NCBI GenBank assembly: GCA_937873535.1
Contig: CALMYA010000068.1
Coordinates: 1-22,532 of the forward strand
DNA: 22,532 nt
Direction of reading: 5' to 3'
Origin: an uncultured bacterium
GTDB lineage: Bacteria; Patescibacteriota; Minisyncoccia; Phycocordibacterales; CAIZLB01
Numbering within the stretch: the first letter of the stretch is position 1; every line of letters starts with the position of its first letter. Shown here in pieces: positions 1 to 7,369 of this stretch. The position numbers and the translations under genes are program-made. The notes under the pieces are model-generated. The model ran no database searches. It saw only the letters and a program-made list of their open reading frames with translations, and was not told where the DNA came from.

Positions 1-9
1 TTCCGATCT
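1..9. other. Probable Illumina adapter remnant at contig end
   Basis: The window opens with TTCCGATCT, identical to the 3' end of the standard Illumina adapter GCTCTTCCGATCT. A 9-base match exactly at the first base is very unlikely by chance. The last adapter base (position 9) also supplies the final A of the TGA stop of the first gene, so that stop may be artificial. Confidence 0.75.
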
Positions 10-713
10 CAGAGGAACTTGACCTTCGAGTACCAATAGCCGTAAGCGACGTAGCCGCCGGGGAGACGGTTTTCTGGAAACCAGGTGAATGTCTGAGGAT
101 CAAGATACTCTCCGGTGGCGAAGTGATACACCGCCATAGCAAGGCCGTAGCCGCGAAGCTCCAGAAAGAGTTTCTTGGTGCCCTGCAACTGGTTAGCCGA
201 CATGTTCATCGTGTCTTTGTCTGGCTCGGCTGAGTTATTAATGAAGTGAAGCGTCGGCACTTTGCCTGCTTCTGAACCTTTATACTTCATCACGTCTGTT
301 TCCTCATACACGCCGAGCTTAAGAGCCTTGAAGCATTTATCGACCATGTCACGATTCGTCATGCTGCCCGGGTCGAAAACCGGTATAACACTTTTCCATT
401 TCTGCGGAAGTTCCGCCGGGATGGCAAAACGCTCGCGCAGATTGATGGCCACGCCCATATGCTTCAAGGTGAACGCTTCCGTTTGCTTGAGCCACCAGTC
501 GAGAGTCTGTTCCTCTTTCAGGGTTGTGATAACAGGAGGATCTATAACGGCTGGCTGCAGGATAAACCCGCGGCAGATTGCCGGGGCGACCTGATCTTTG
601 TTTTGAAGGAAGTGTTTTTCGACATCTTCCGGCAAGTTTGCTGCGTAAACCTGCCCAGCAATTAGCAAGGCGAGGTCATGAGTTGATTTTCTGATTGTGG
701 GTTCCGTAGGCAT
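9..713 (-). CDS. Hypothetical protein, 3' end doubtful
   Basis: I do not recognise this family. The protein is soluble-looking, about 234 aa, with no signal peptide or membrane helix; it starts MPTEPTIRKSTHDLALLIAG and has a Trp/Tyr-rich C-terminus (WFPENRLPGGYVAYGYWYSK). I chose the ATG at 713 over an upstream TTG at 770 because AAGAAAGGA at 720-728 is a good SD placed 6 nt before it. The gene has its own consensus promoter and an approximately 85-nt leader, unlike most genes here. The TGA stop overlaps a probable adapter sequence at 1-9, so the true C-terminus may lie beyond the contig. The reading frame is sound; the function is unknown. Confidence 0.75.
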   Translation of the reverse strand: MPTEPTIRKSTHDLALLIAGQVYAANLPEDVEKHFLQNKDQVAPAICRGFILQPAVIDPPVITTLKEEQTLDWWLKQTEAFTLKHMGVAINLRERFAIPAELPQKWKSVIPVFDPGSMTNRDMVDKCFKALKLGVYEETDVMKYKGSEAGKVPTLHFINNSAEPDKDTMNMSANQLQGTKKLFLELRGYGLAMAVYHFATGEYLDPQTFTWFPENRLPGGYVAYGYWYSKVKFL

Positions 714-784
714 ACGGGTTCCTTTCTTGTTTTGTGGTTTGCTATTTTCAAAAGCTTTGTGCTCTGCCAAAAAAGCCGCACTCC

Positions 785-835
785 GCTGTACTAACTTACA
801 GCAGTATTATATCACGCTATATATAGCTGTGTCAA
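785..835 (-). promoter_or_regulatory. Perfect-consensus promoter with two palindromes
   Basis: On the minus strand TTGACA (830-835) and TATAAT (806-811) are separated by 18 nt. The spacer contains the 12-bp perfect palindrome GCTATATATAGC (816-827). A second inverted repeat, GCTGTA-N6-TACAGC (785-802), covers the predicted start of transcription near 799. The promoter drives the hypothetical gene starting at 713. The palindromes are plausible operator sites; no regulator is identified. Confidence 0.7.
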
Positions 836-874
836 ATCGCATACGAGCCTTCATTTGAGCCTTGCTATTAATTT

Positions 875-1105
875 TTATTTCACTAATTTATGCAACTCTT
901 CCTGGTTCTCCCGCATCACCTCCATCACCGCTTCCATTTGCGGCCTGCCCTGCTTCATTCTTTTATCTACCTCAACGGCAATGTTCTGAAAAAACTGTGG
1001 GTTCTTTGTTATGAGTTCAAGCATTTTTTCTTGCTCGGCTTCAGGCACGCCCTTCATTTGGCGTTTGAGCATCTGCTTCATCAACATGTCTTGGAAAAAT
1101 GCCAT
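875..1105 (-). CDS. Small conserved-looking hypothetical protein
   Basis: This 76-aa protein is highly charged and Met-rich (MAFFQDMLMKQMLKRQMKG at the N-terminus) and looks entirely alpha-helical, with no membrane segment. The pattern of Glu, Lys, Gln and Met suggests a small coiled-coil or helical-bundle protein. Its composition is protein-like, whereas the overlapping plus-strand frames are rich in His, Leu and Cys and look like shadows. No SD precedes the ATG; an AT-rich stretch (TATTTACTATTTTT) sits directly upstream, compatible with a leaderless start. Function unknown. Confidence 0.65.
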   Translation of the reverse strand: MAFFQDMLMKQMLKRQMKGVPEAEQEKMLELITKNPQFFQNIAVEVDKRMKQGRPQMEAVMEVMRENQEELHKLVK

Positions 1106-1185
1106 AAAAATAGTAAATACAGTTAAACAATTGTTAGAGCGTTTACTTTATCAAAAGAGATGGGCCGACGCAATCGCAAATATGT

Positions 1186-1191
1186 TACACT
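1186..1191 (+). promoter_or_regulatory. Extended -10 box of the histidine kinase gene
   Basis: TGT precedes TACACT (TGn-TANNNT form). It ends 13 nt before the ATG at 1205, predicting a 5' leader of only about 6 nt. No SD is present. Confidence 0.45.
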
Positions 1192-1204
1192 AATTCTATA
1201 ACAC

Positions 1205-2788
1205 ATGTCTGCCAGCCTACTTACGCACAATACGCTCTATTTAATCGGTATTCTTCTTAATATAGGGGTTATTTTGCTTGTTATTCTAATTTCACGCAAA
1301 AATCTTACATCTACTGTTGTCACATTTATTTTGATGAGCATATCGGTGACAGTGTTTCAAGTTTCTAATCTTATAGGTCTTAATGCCACAAGCGGCATAG
1401 AATCGAAAAACACTTTAATGTTCAGTCTTTCAACTATATTCATAGGAATATTTCTGACACATTGGTTTTTGGCTTTAACCGGAAAGGTAAAAAAACGTTT
1501 ATGGCCGCTAATATTTATTTATGCCACCGGTTTATGCCTTGTAGCTTTTTTTATGATAAACCCAAACAGTTATCTTTTAGTATCAATACCAAAGCTCTAC
1601 TTTCCTTTCTTTTATAACCCCGGGGCATTATATGTTCTAGACCCTATTTGGTTCATGCTCACCGGCCTCTACTTCTTTTATGAATCAAACGCATCTTACA
1701 AAAATGAAACTAACCCCATAGAAAAAAACAGGCTCAAATACGCCCTTATTTCAGTAATTTATGGCTTTATTATAGGAAGTACCGCATATCTTCCGCTATT
1801 TGATATACCCTTCGACCCTATGTGGTCTGCCCTTTTTGGCCTGTACACCATCCCTCTCGCTTATGCCATTGTTCGATACGAACTTCTCGATATTCGTGTA
1901 TTCGCAAAACGCGCCTTTGTATATTTAGTTACAATGATATGCCTTGGCGTGGTTATTGGCATAACTAATTTTATTGGAAATTATATTCTTAAGGTTCAAC
2001 CCGACTTTCCTTCATGGATAATGCCAGCAATTCTTGCCATTCTCATTGGTGAAGGTGGTATATATTTGTGGAGTAAAGCTCGACAAGAAGACCGATCAAA
2101 ATACGAATTCGTTGACCTAGTTACCCATAAATTCCGCGGCCCTCTCACTCAAATTAAATGGGCGACCGACCTTATATCCTCAGAATCAAGTGCCGCAGGC
2201 GCTGTGTCAGAAAACAGCAAAACTGCCATAGAGACAATTCAACAAGCCACTTCAAAAATGACAGAGCTCACAAACGCACTTGTTGCCGTCGATGACACCG
2301 ATTCTAAAAAATACACGTACGCATACAAAACATTCGACCTTCTGGCTGTTGTAAACAATGTGGTCAAAGAATATAGCCCTCGCTATATGCAAAAGAAAAT
2401 AGACATAGGAATTTATGCTACAGGTGTCGACACTACTGCATATGGCGACCCCGAAAAAATGAAATTTGCCGTCGACATACTTGTAAACAACGCACTAATA
2501 TATACGCCGCAAGGTGGCAGAGTTTCAATACGTTTCTGGCAACGAGGTACATATCTTGAAATGATAATAAACGACACCGGCATTGGTATCCCAGATGATG
2601 CTGCACCATTTATGTTTACCAAATTCTACCGTGCCGAAAACGCCCAGCGCGCAACAGTAGATGGTACCGGCATTGGCCTTTATTTAGCTAATGAAATTGT
2701 TAAAAGAAACGGCGGTACACTCTCTTACTTCTCGCAAGGTCCTACAAAAGGAGCGACGTTTGTGATTCATCTTCCTGTTAAAATTTAA
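1205..2788 (+). CDS. Orphan membrane sensor histidine kinase
   Basis: A 527-aa two-component sensor kinase that should autophosphorylate on His and pass phosphate to a response regulator. The N-terminal ~290 residues hold about nine hydrophobic segments with no large extracytoplasmic loop, so sensing is probably within or near the membrane. The HisKA-like H-box is THKFRGPLTQIKWATDL with the phospho-acceptor at His308; it is divergent from the usual SHELRTPL but keeps the His and Pro-Leu-Thr. The HATPase domain is complete: N-box Asn428/Asn429, G1 DTGIGIP (457-463), F-box FMFTKFYR, G2 GTGIGL (487-492). No response regulator is next to it. Its stop codon overlaps, on the opposite strand, that of the convergent membrane protein gene. 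Domain call is firm; ligand and partner unknown. Confidence 0.93.
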   Translation: MSASLLTHNTLYLIGILLNIGVILLVILISRKNLTSTVVTFILMSISVTVFQVSNLIGLNATSGIESKNTLMFSLSTIFIGIFLTHWFLALTGKVKKRLWPLIFIYATGLCLVAFFMINPNSYLLVSIPKLYFPFFYNPGALYVLDPIWFMLTGLYFFYESNASYKNETNPIEKNRLKYALISVIYGFIIGSTAYLPLFDIPFDPMWSALFGLYTIPLAYAIVRYELLDIRVFAKRAFVYLVTMICLGVVIGITNFIGNYILKVQPDFPSWIMPAILAILIGEGGIYLWSKARQEDRSKYEFVDLVTHKFRGPLTQIKWATDLISSESSAAGAVSENSKTAIETIQQATSKMTELTNALVAVDDTDSKKYTYAYKTFDLLAVVNNVVKEYSPRYMQKKIDIGIYATGVDTTAYGDPEKMKFAVDILVNNALIYTPQGGRVSIRFWQRGTYLEMIINDTGIGIPDDAAPFMFTKFYRAENAQRATVDGTGIGLYLANEIVKRNGGTLSYFSQGPTKGATFVIHLPVKI

Positions 2789-3165
2789 TTAACAGATTTA
2801 AAAGAAACAGTTGATGATGAATTTATACGAGTATCTTCAGGTCCAGCAGGCGGCGTTCCGCTAGAAGTATTACATAAAGATACCATTTGATTTCGAGCAG
2901 CAAAAACCCAGAGCGCTATAAAAACAACCATCAAAATTACAGACCAAAATATTAACTTTTTAAATCTTTTAGTCTTTAAGTGGTCACCTTTATATAGTGA
3001 TCTGATGAGCTCAATAACTCCAGCTAATGCGACAAATATTGTAAGCCATATCAGGTATGGCATTATGGCAAAAAAAAGATCTGCAACATTTATTTTACCT
3101 ATTTGACCTAGTGAAAAAACGAGTGTCGGGGCCGCTGCGCATAAAAGAGTATTAGATGACTTCAT
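2785..3165 (-). CDS. Small two-helix membrane protein, unknown
   Basis: The 126-aa product has an N-terminal hydrophobic stretch, a clear transmembrane helix around residues 28-55 (ADLFFAIMPYLIWLTIFVAL), a basic loop (KGDHLKTKRFKK) and a second helix (LIFWSVILMVVFIALWVFAA), followed by a polar Ser/Thr tail. Size and layout recall small pilin-like or conjugation-type membrane proteins common in this group, but I see no diagnostic motif. It lies 23 nt downstream of the G6PDH gene but has its own TATTAT -10 box (3175-3180, preceded by TGG) ending 9 nt before the ATG, so it may also be transcribed separately. Its stop overlaps the end of the histidine kinase gene. Confidence 0.75.
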   Translation of the reverse strand: MKSSNTLLCAAAPTLVFSLGQIGKINVADLFFAIMPYLIWLTIFVALAGVIELIRSLYKGDHLKTKRFKKLIFWSVILMVVFIALWVFAARNQMVSLCNTSSGTPPAGPEDTRINSSSTVSFKSVN

Positions 3166-3174
3166 GTTTTATAT

Positions 3175-3180
3175 ATAATA
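3175..3180 (-). promoter_or_regulatory. -10 box of small membrane protein gene
   Basis: TATTAT on the minus strand with an extended TGG in front. It ends 9 nt before the ATG at 3165, consistent with a leaderless or nearly leaderless transcript. Confidence 0.5.
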
Positions 3181-3188
3181 CCATACAC

Positions 3189-4469
3189 CTACAATGTCTT
3201 CATTTCAGACCCGTCTTTATATATGACTAGCTTAGGCTTCATCGCCTTAACCTTCTTAACGTAATTCCAGCCTGCTGTAATTTGCCCTATTCCTATTGAA
3301 TGACTCATATCGCCGCGCATAACCGTCTCAAATATGGTCTGGTACGCGTCTTTTGCCCCGTGGCGGGCCGTTACGAGACATATTGATGAACCATTAGCCT
3401 GTGCCGAGAAATTACCGCCCGATGCTGCCGAAGTTGCACCAAGTGCGCTGCCGTTTGAATGGAAACAAATTTCTACAAGATCTTGAGACAAGCCCTTGCC
3501 CACTGAAATAATGACCTTGAGCCCGTTCCACCGTTTTGAAAGTTCATTTCCTTTACCTTTTTTATTTTTCGGAAAAGCTATGATGTTCTCAGTTTTAAAA
3601 TATGTTTCAGTTTTACTGTTCGCCAGAACTCCAGGTTCTTTTCTGAAAGACTCATACTGCCCGAACGCAGCCTTTTGCGGTTTAATAAAAGACACAGCTT
3701 CGGAACGTATCTCTCTGTAATTTTTGCGGGCGGCATACGGCGCGGCAAGAACCGTGCCGAGCATGTGCATAATGTGATTCTGCCCCACGTCATTCAAGGC
3801 GCCTACATGGTCGTAAAAACTGCCTCGGCCCGCCATGGTGCCTCTTTCATGAAATTTTATTTCAAGATAATTCATGCCGGCCGCGTTCATATGCGAAAGC
3901 TGACCTTTCTTTCCCGCTGCTTCCATGTCTATAAGCTCTTCTTTGGCCGCGTAATGATCGACGCGGTATATTTGATTTTCAGACACTGCGGAAAGCAGCA
4001 GCCCGTTGAGCTTTTTTGCAGACAGCGCATCTTTGCCGAACGGCTTTTCTATGGCCACAACTGTTCCGTTATTTTTCTTAAGTATTTTCGCCGCAATAAG
4101 TTTTTTAATGACGAAAACCTGGTGCGCTGGCGGCAGCGACATATATATGAGTGTGGAGGGTTTCTTGCTGCCTTTGCTTCCCTTTTTTGCAGTGCCGAGC
4201 AGAGCTGCTAACTTTACATAGCCGGCATCAGCATCAAGTTCCGATTCAACATAATTCCACTCCTGCGAAAATATTTCTACATCGACACTGGCAGGCGCGT
4301 GTTCCCGTATAAACGCAGAAAAGCCCGCTTCATTAAAGGGCCTTCTTCCAAAACCAATAAACTTCGTGCCTTTTGGCAGGTTCTTGTTTTCCCATGCACG
4401 CGCCAGCGCAGGAATTATTCTGCGGCGCGCAAGGTCGCCAGTTATTCCGAATACCACAATGTCAGGCAT
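3189..4469 (-). CDS. zwf: Glucose-6-phosphate 1-dehydrogenase (short form)
   Basis: Oxidises glucose-6-phosphate to 6-phosphogluconolactone with NAD(P)+, the entry to the oxidative pentose phosphate route. The 426-aa protein has the nucleotide-binding start GITGDLARRR (8-17), EKPFG (141-145), the substrate-binding signature RVDHYAAKE (169-177; His172, Lys176) and GALNDVGQNH with the predicted catalytic His232. Members are usually around 480-510 aa, so this one is clearly shortened, mostly in the C-terminal half, and the usual Lys of GDLAKRK is Arg here. No 6-phosphogluconolactonase or 6-phosphogluconate dehydrogenase gene is in the window. Start is the only sensible ATG; TATACT ends 7 nt before it, so it is probably leaderless. 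Family is clear; activity and cofactor preference are inferred. Confidence 0.93.
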   Translation of the reverse strand: MPDIVVFGITGDLARRRIIPALARAWENKNLPKGTKFIGFGRRPFNEAGFSAFIREHAPASVDVEIFSQEWNYVESELDADAGYVKLAALLGTAKKGSKGSKKPSTLIYMSLPPAHQVFVIKKLIAAKILKKNNGTVVAIEKPFGKDALSAKKLNGLLLSAVSENQIYRVDHYAAKEELIDMEAAGKKGQLSHMNAAGMNYLEIKFHERGTMAGRGSFYDHVGALNDVGQNHIMHMLGTVLAAPYAARKNYREIRSEAVSFIKPQKAAFGQYESFRKEPGVLANSKTETYFKTENIIAFPKNKKGKGNELSKRWNGLKVIISVGKGLSQDLVEICFHSNGSALGATSAASGGNFSAQANGSSICLVTARHGAKDAYQTIFETVMRGDMSHSIGIGQITAGWNYVKKVKAMKPKLVIYKDGSEMKTL

Positions 4470-4476
4470 GAGGAGA

Positions 4477-4482
4477 AGTATA
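4477..4482 (-). promoter_or_regulatory. Extended -10 box of zwf
   Basis: TGC-TATACT on the minus strand, ending 7 nt before the zwf ATG. Transcription would start at or near the A of the ATG, giving a leaderless mRNA. It lies in the 27-nt gap after the DUF5667 gene. Confidence 0.6.
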
Positions 4483-4496
4483 GCAAATCTTCTCTA

Positions 4497-5690
4497 TTAC
4501 CCCATCGTCGGGTTACCGTTCAAAGGAGGGGTTGTTGTGGCTGCAGGTACAACAGGAACTGTTTCGGGCACCGTGCTAGTTGCCGCACCCTTAACTTCGC
4601 CTTTCACTTCACTGTCTTGGTCGGGCTTGGCGCCGGCGAGAGCCTCGTTTACAACCTGCTTAAGCTCGTTTTGGTCTTCAAGGTTCATATCAGCGTGAAT
4701 GAGAGCCTGCACATCGCTTAATATTTGCTCAACATGTTGCAGTGCTGTAAGTGCTTCAGGGTATACAAACATATTCATACTCTTCGTTGCCACGCTTATG
4801 TATTTAGCCGCTTCTGAAAAATAAAGGAATGAGGTTGACGCGGTTGAGGTGCTAACATTCGAAGTTGTCAAAAGTTTTTGCGTTTCTGTAAAATCGGCCT
4901 GAACTTCGTGAAGGCTATTTTCTATTTTTTCACGGTTGTTGGCGTCGGCACGGAACTCTCGTGCAGCAAAGCCTACGCGGGCCACAGTAGTTGTAGCAAG
5001 TTCACCTTTAACAGTAACGAGCAATGAACCAATTGTACTGGTTGAATTTGTAGAAGATGAAGCAATTGATTCGTCGGCAGAAAGCTTCGCCAATATAAGC
5101 GCATGCGTTTTAAGAGATGACTCGAAGTTTACTGTTACTGCCTGAGCGCTTTTAAGATTATTTGTTGAAACAAGCGACGCAACCTGATTTTTAATTTCAC
5201 CGGCATTCTTCATTATTTGCTGTTCGAGAATTTGCTTAGTGTCGTCGTTTAACTGGCCTCGCTTCGAAAGAATAACAGCTTCTTTCAGGCGCTGGTTGGC
5301 TGCGTCGGAAGCAACTTTAGCTTTGGCTTCAGGAGTGAATGCCGTAAGGGCTTGGAGCTGCTCGTTAACGTTTATCTTAAGAGGGTACAAAGATTCGCCG
5401 GGCAATGAATTTTCTGCGGCGATAGATGTGCCGCCAGTTGTAAGTAAAATTGCCACGAGAACAAGCGTTGGCATGAACTTTCTTTCCATTATATATACGT
5501 TCCAAATGTTCACCCATGTGCTCTTTACGGGCTTCTTCGCCGCAGGTGTTGAAACATGCATTGAAATTCGCGCGGCTTCGCTCGCTTCAATAACCGAAAG
5601 AGCCCGGCTGTATATGTCGGATTTTTCTTTTGATGACATCCGTATGCCCTTCAAATCTGATATTAAATTTTCCAGTTTTTTGTTAATCAT
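4497..5690 (-). CDS. DUF5667 membrane protein, likely anti-sigma factor
   Basis: A 397-aa protein with a cytoplasmic N-terminal part of about 70 residues, one transmembrane helix (PTLVLVAILLTTGGTSIAAE) and a large extracytoplasmic DUF5667-like region beginning NSLPGESLYPLKI. It then continues as long charged helices and ends in a Thr/Pro/Val-rich tail. I chose the ATG at 5690 over the TTG at 5699: it forms an ATGATTAA overlap with the stop of the upstream sigma factor gene, typical of translational coupling. The topology (small cytoplasmic domain, one helix, external sensor) and this coupling match ECF anti-sigma factors. No canonical HxxxCxxC zinc motif is seen, so anti-sigma function is an inference from context. 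Confidence 0.85.
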   Translation of the reverse strand: MINKKLENLISDLKGIRMSSKEKSDIYSRALSVIEASEAARISMHVSTPAAKKPVKSTWVNIWNVYIMERKFMPTLVLVAILLTTGGTSIAAENSLPGESLYPLKINVNEQLQALTAFTPEAKAKVASDAANQRLKEAVILSKRGQLNDDTKQILEQQIMKNAGEIKNQVASLVSTNNLKSAQAVTVNFESSLKTHALILAKLSADESIASSSTNSTSTIGSLLVTVKGELATTTVARVGFAAREFRADANNREKIENSLHEVQADFTETQKLLTTSNVSTSTASTSFLYFSEAAKYISVATKSMNMFVYPEALTALQHVEQILSDVQALIHADMNLEDQNELKQVVNEALAGAKPDQDSEVKGEVKGAATSTVPETVPVVPAATTTPPLNGNPTMG

Positions 5691-6204
5691 TTTTTTCAAA
5701 CAATTCCTGAAGTTCCTTCAATGCCCGGTGAATTTTCACGGATACTGTGTTTTCTCTTTCGTTCATTATTTCTGCTATCTCTTTGACGGAAAGGCCTTCA
5801 ACGTAGCGCATAAGCATGATCTCGCGGTCTTCGCTGTCGATTTTATTTAACAGCTCTAGTGCAAGAGCGCTGTCGATACTAAGCAGCATTTTCTTATGAC
5901 CCTCGGTATCTGCAGGGTCATAGCCGTCTTCGGCTAGGCTATCGAGCGACAATGTTTTATGCTTCCTGTATTGATCGACAATGGCGTTTGTGGCGATTTT
6001 ATATAGGAAAGCCTTGGTGTTTTCCACCTCGCCATCGGCTGCAATATACTCCCAGAACCTTATAAAGGTGTCTTGTACCACGTCTTTAGCCTTTTCTCTG
6101 TCAGAGAGCTTAAAATATGAGTATCTAAAGAGGACATCGGCAAATTCCTCATAAATTGAGTGAAAATATGCCTTCAAATCTGCGTGTTGTACTCGTTTAG
6201 ACAT
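5683..6204 (-). CDS. ECF-type RNA polymerase sigma factor
   Basis: A 173-aa sigma-70 family protein containing only regions 2 and 4. Region 2 is around residues 10-80 (DREKAKDVVQDTFIRFWEY, then AFLYKIATNAIVDQYRK). Region 4 is around 115-170 (MLMRYVEGLSVKEIAEIMN, then a helix-turn-helix with NTVSVKIHRALKEL). It would direct RNA polymerase to a small alternative regulon, normally held inactive by a membrane anti-sigma factor. The next gene, overlapping by 8 nt, encodes a single-pass DUF5667 protein that fits that role. Divergent from mltG with a 54-nt shared upstream gap. ECF group not assigned. Confidence 0.93.
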   Translation of the reverse strand: MSKRVQHADLKAYFHSIYEEFADVLFRYSYFKLSDREKAKDVVQDTFIRFWEYIAADGEVENTKAFLYKIATNAIVDQYRKHKTLSLDSLAEDGYDPADTEGHKKMLLSIDSALALELLNKIDSEDREIMLMRYVEGLSVKEIAEIMNERENTVSVKIHRALKELQELFEKND

Positions 6205-6244
6205 AAGTAAGACGGCAAAAACTAGCCTTTATTACACCGTAGTC

Positions 6245-6250
6245 TATAAT
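6245..6250 (+). promoter_or_regulatory. -10 box of mltG
   Basis: TATAAT ending 8 nt before the mltG ATG at 6259. I see no good -35 at the usual distance and no SD, so a leaderless mRNA is likely. Confidence 0.6.
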
Positions 6251-6258
6251 AGTAGCAT

Positions 6259-7173
6259 ATGGGTCATCAAAAGGTAACGCAAAAGGCAGCGGCGGGCCGC
6301 AACATGCGTAGTAGCGGGCAAAGCCAAGGCAGGCCTTCAGGCAAGCTCGTGGCCGGCGCATTTGGTCTATTTGCCCTATTGGGGCTTACAGTATTCGGCA
6401 GCACAGCCTATTTGGCAGCAAACGGCATCGACCCTGTCGAATTTTATTCGAATATGGCCAACCCGTACATGAGGTTCGTTAAAATAGACGCAGGCCAGCG
6501 CCGTGAACAAACGGCCGAAGCATTTGCTAAGGTTTTATCTTGGAGCGACGCCGATGTAAAAAACTTTCTTGATGCAGCACCCAAAGACGTGCGTGGTTCA
6601 CTCGACGGCTACTACCTTCCCGGCACATATTGGGTTAGGCTCGGCGCTTCTGGCGGCGAAGTGGCAAGGCAAATGCTCGACGCCTTCAATGCAAAAGTAT
6701 CCGACCAAGTTCTTGGCGTCGGCGATATGCAGAAGTTAAAAGGCCAAATTGGCTCTAACGGAAAAATTAATTTAGACACCGCAGTGCGCATCGCTTCAAT
6801 TATTCAGCGCGAAGCAGCGGGCCGAAAAGACATGAATTTAATATCAGGCGTAATTTGGAATAGACTTTTTAAAGGAATGACCCTCGACATGGACGCAACA
6901 CTTCAATACGCCAAAGGTAATTCAGACAATTGGTGGCCGCAGGTTAAGAGTAAAGATAAAAATATAAAATCTGCTTTTAATACATACAAGAACAAAGGCC
7001 TACCCCCTACCGCCATTGCCAACCCCAGCATCGACGCAATTAAAGCCGCTCTTAACCCAGTAAAAACCGACTGCCTCTTTTATCTTCACGACAATAACCG
7101 CGGCATTCATTGCACAGCAACGTACGCGGCGCATCAGGTTAATATTCAACGGTATCTAGTGGGTCAAAAATAA
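6259..7173 (+). CDS. mltG: Endolytic murein transglycosylase MltG
   Basis: Inner-membrane YceG/MltG enzyme that cleaves nascent glycan strands inside the chain and sets their length during peptidoglycan synthesis. The 304-aa protein has a basic N-tail, one membrane helix (about 31-54) and the YceG domain. Family motifs: DGYYLPGTYW, RIASIIQREA (Glu185 at the expected catalytic position, with the neighbouring first Glu of the usual EKE replaced by Gln), VIWNRLFKGMTLDMDATLQY, and NTYKNKGLPPTAIANPSIDA (241-260). The C-terminus YLHDNNRGIHCTATYAAH matches the family ending. It is slightly short, lacking much of an N-terminal LysM-like region. The stop codon lies within the left arm of a large inverted repeat. 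Divergent from the sigma factor gene. Confidence 0.93.
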   Translation: MGHQKVTQKAAAGRNMRSSGQSQGRPSGKLVAGAFGLFALLGLTVFGSTAYLAANGIDPVEFYSNMANPYMRFVKIDAGQRREQTAEAFAKVLSWSDADVKNFLDAAPKDVRGSLDGYYLPGTYWVRLGASGGEVARQMLDAFNAKVSDQVLGVGDMQKLKGQIGSNGKINLDTAVRIASIIQREAAGRKDMNLISGVIWNRLFKGMTLDMDATLQYAKGNSDNWWPQVKSKDKNIKSAFNTYKNKGLPPTAIANPSIDAIKAALNPVKTDCLFYLHDNNRGIHCTATYAAHQVNIQRYLVGQK

Positions 7174-7274
7174 ATACTGGCATGTTTTAGGAGCACGGAT
7201 ATTTTTCTGCTGAAAAATTCCTCGTGCTCGCTGCAGCTCGCAAGTCTCCTAAAACATGCCAGTATTTATTTTTG
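7165..7274. terminator. 29-bp perfect inverted repeat, probable bidirectional terminator
   Basis: Positions 7165-7193 and 7246-7274 are exact reverse complements over 29 bp, flanking a 52-nt loop. The arms end in A/T-rich stretches so that each strand has a U-rich exit, suiting a two-way terminator between convergent mltG and nrdB. A second hairpin overlaps the left arm: GAGCACG (7191-7197) pairs with CGTGCTC (7223-7229) and ATTTTTC with GAAAAAT, closing a TGCT loop. The two folds compete for the shared GAG. The mltG stop codon is inside the left arm. This is longer and cleaner than an ordinary intrinsic terminator. Confidence 0.8.
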
Positions 7275-7369
7275 TACACTTAGCGGCACTTTCACCATGT
7301 AAATAATGTTGCAGTGCGACTCGTCAGCAGACGAGAACGCGTGGGAGAAGCAGAGAGTATTTCTATTTG
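7275..7369. other. Intergenic stretch 3' of nrdB
   Basis: No ORF of note. It holds a short hairpin at 7316-7340, CTCGTC-AGCA-GACGAG extended by GCG/CGC across a small bulge. There is no U-tract on the nrdB strand, so it is not by itself a terminator; it could stabilise the nrdB 3' end. Confidence 0.4.

Noticed and set aside
816..827. GCTATATATAGC as an NrdR box
   Set aside because: It resembles the AT core of NrdR boxes, but the flanking ACAC/GTGT symmetry is off, the gene is not an nrd gene, and nrdA itself shows no such pair.
3675..4211. Plus-strand ORF opposite zwf, and similar long plus-strand ORFs opposite uvrC and the surface protein
   Set aside because: They lie antisense to clear genes, have shadow-like composition and no recognisable domain.
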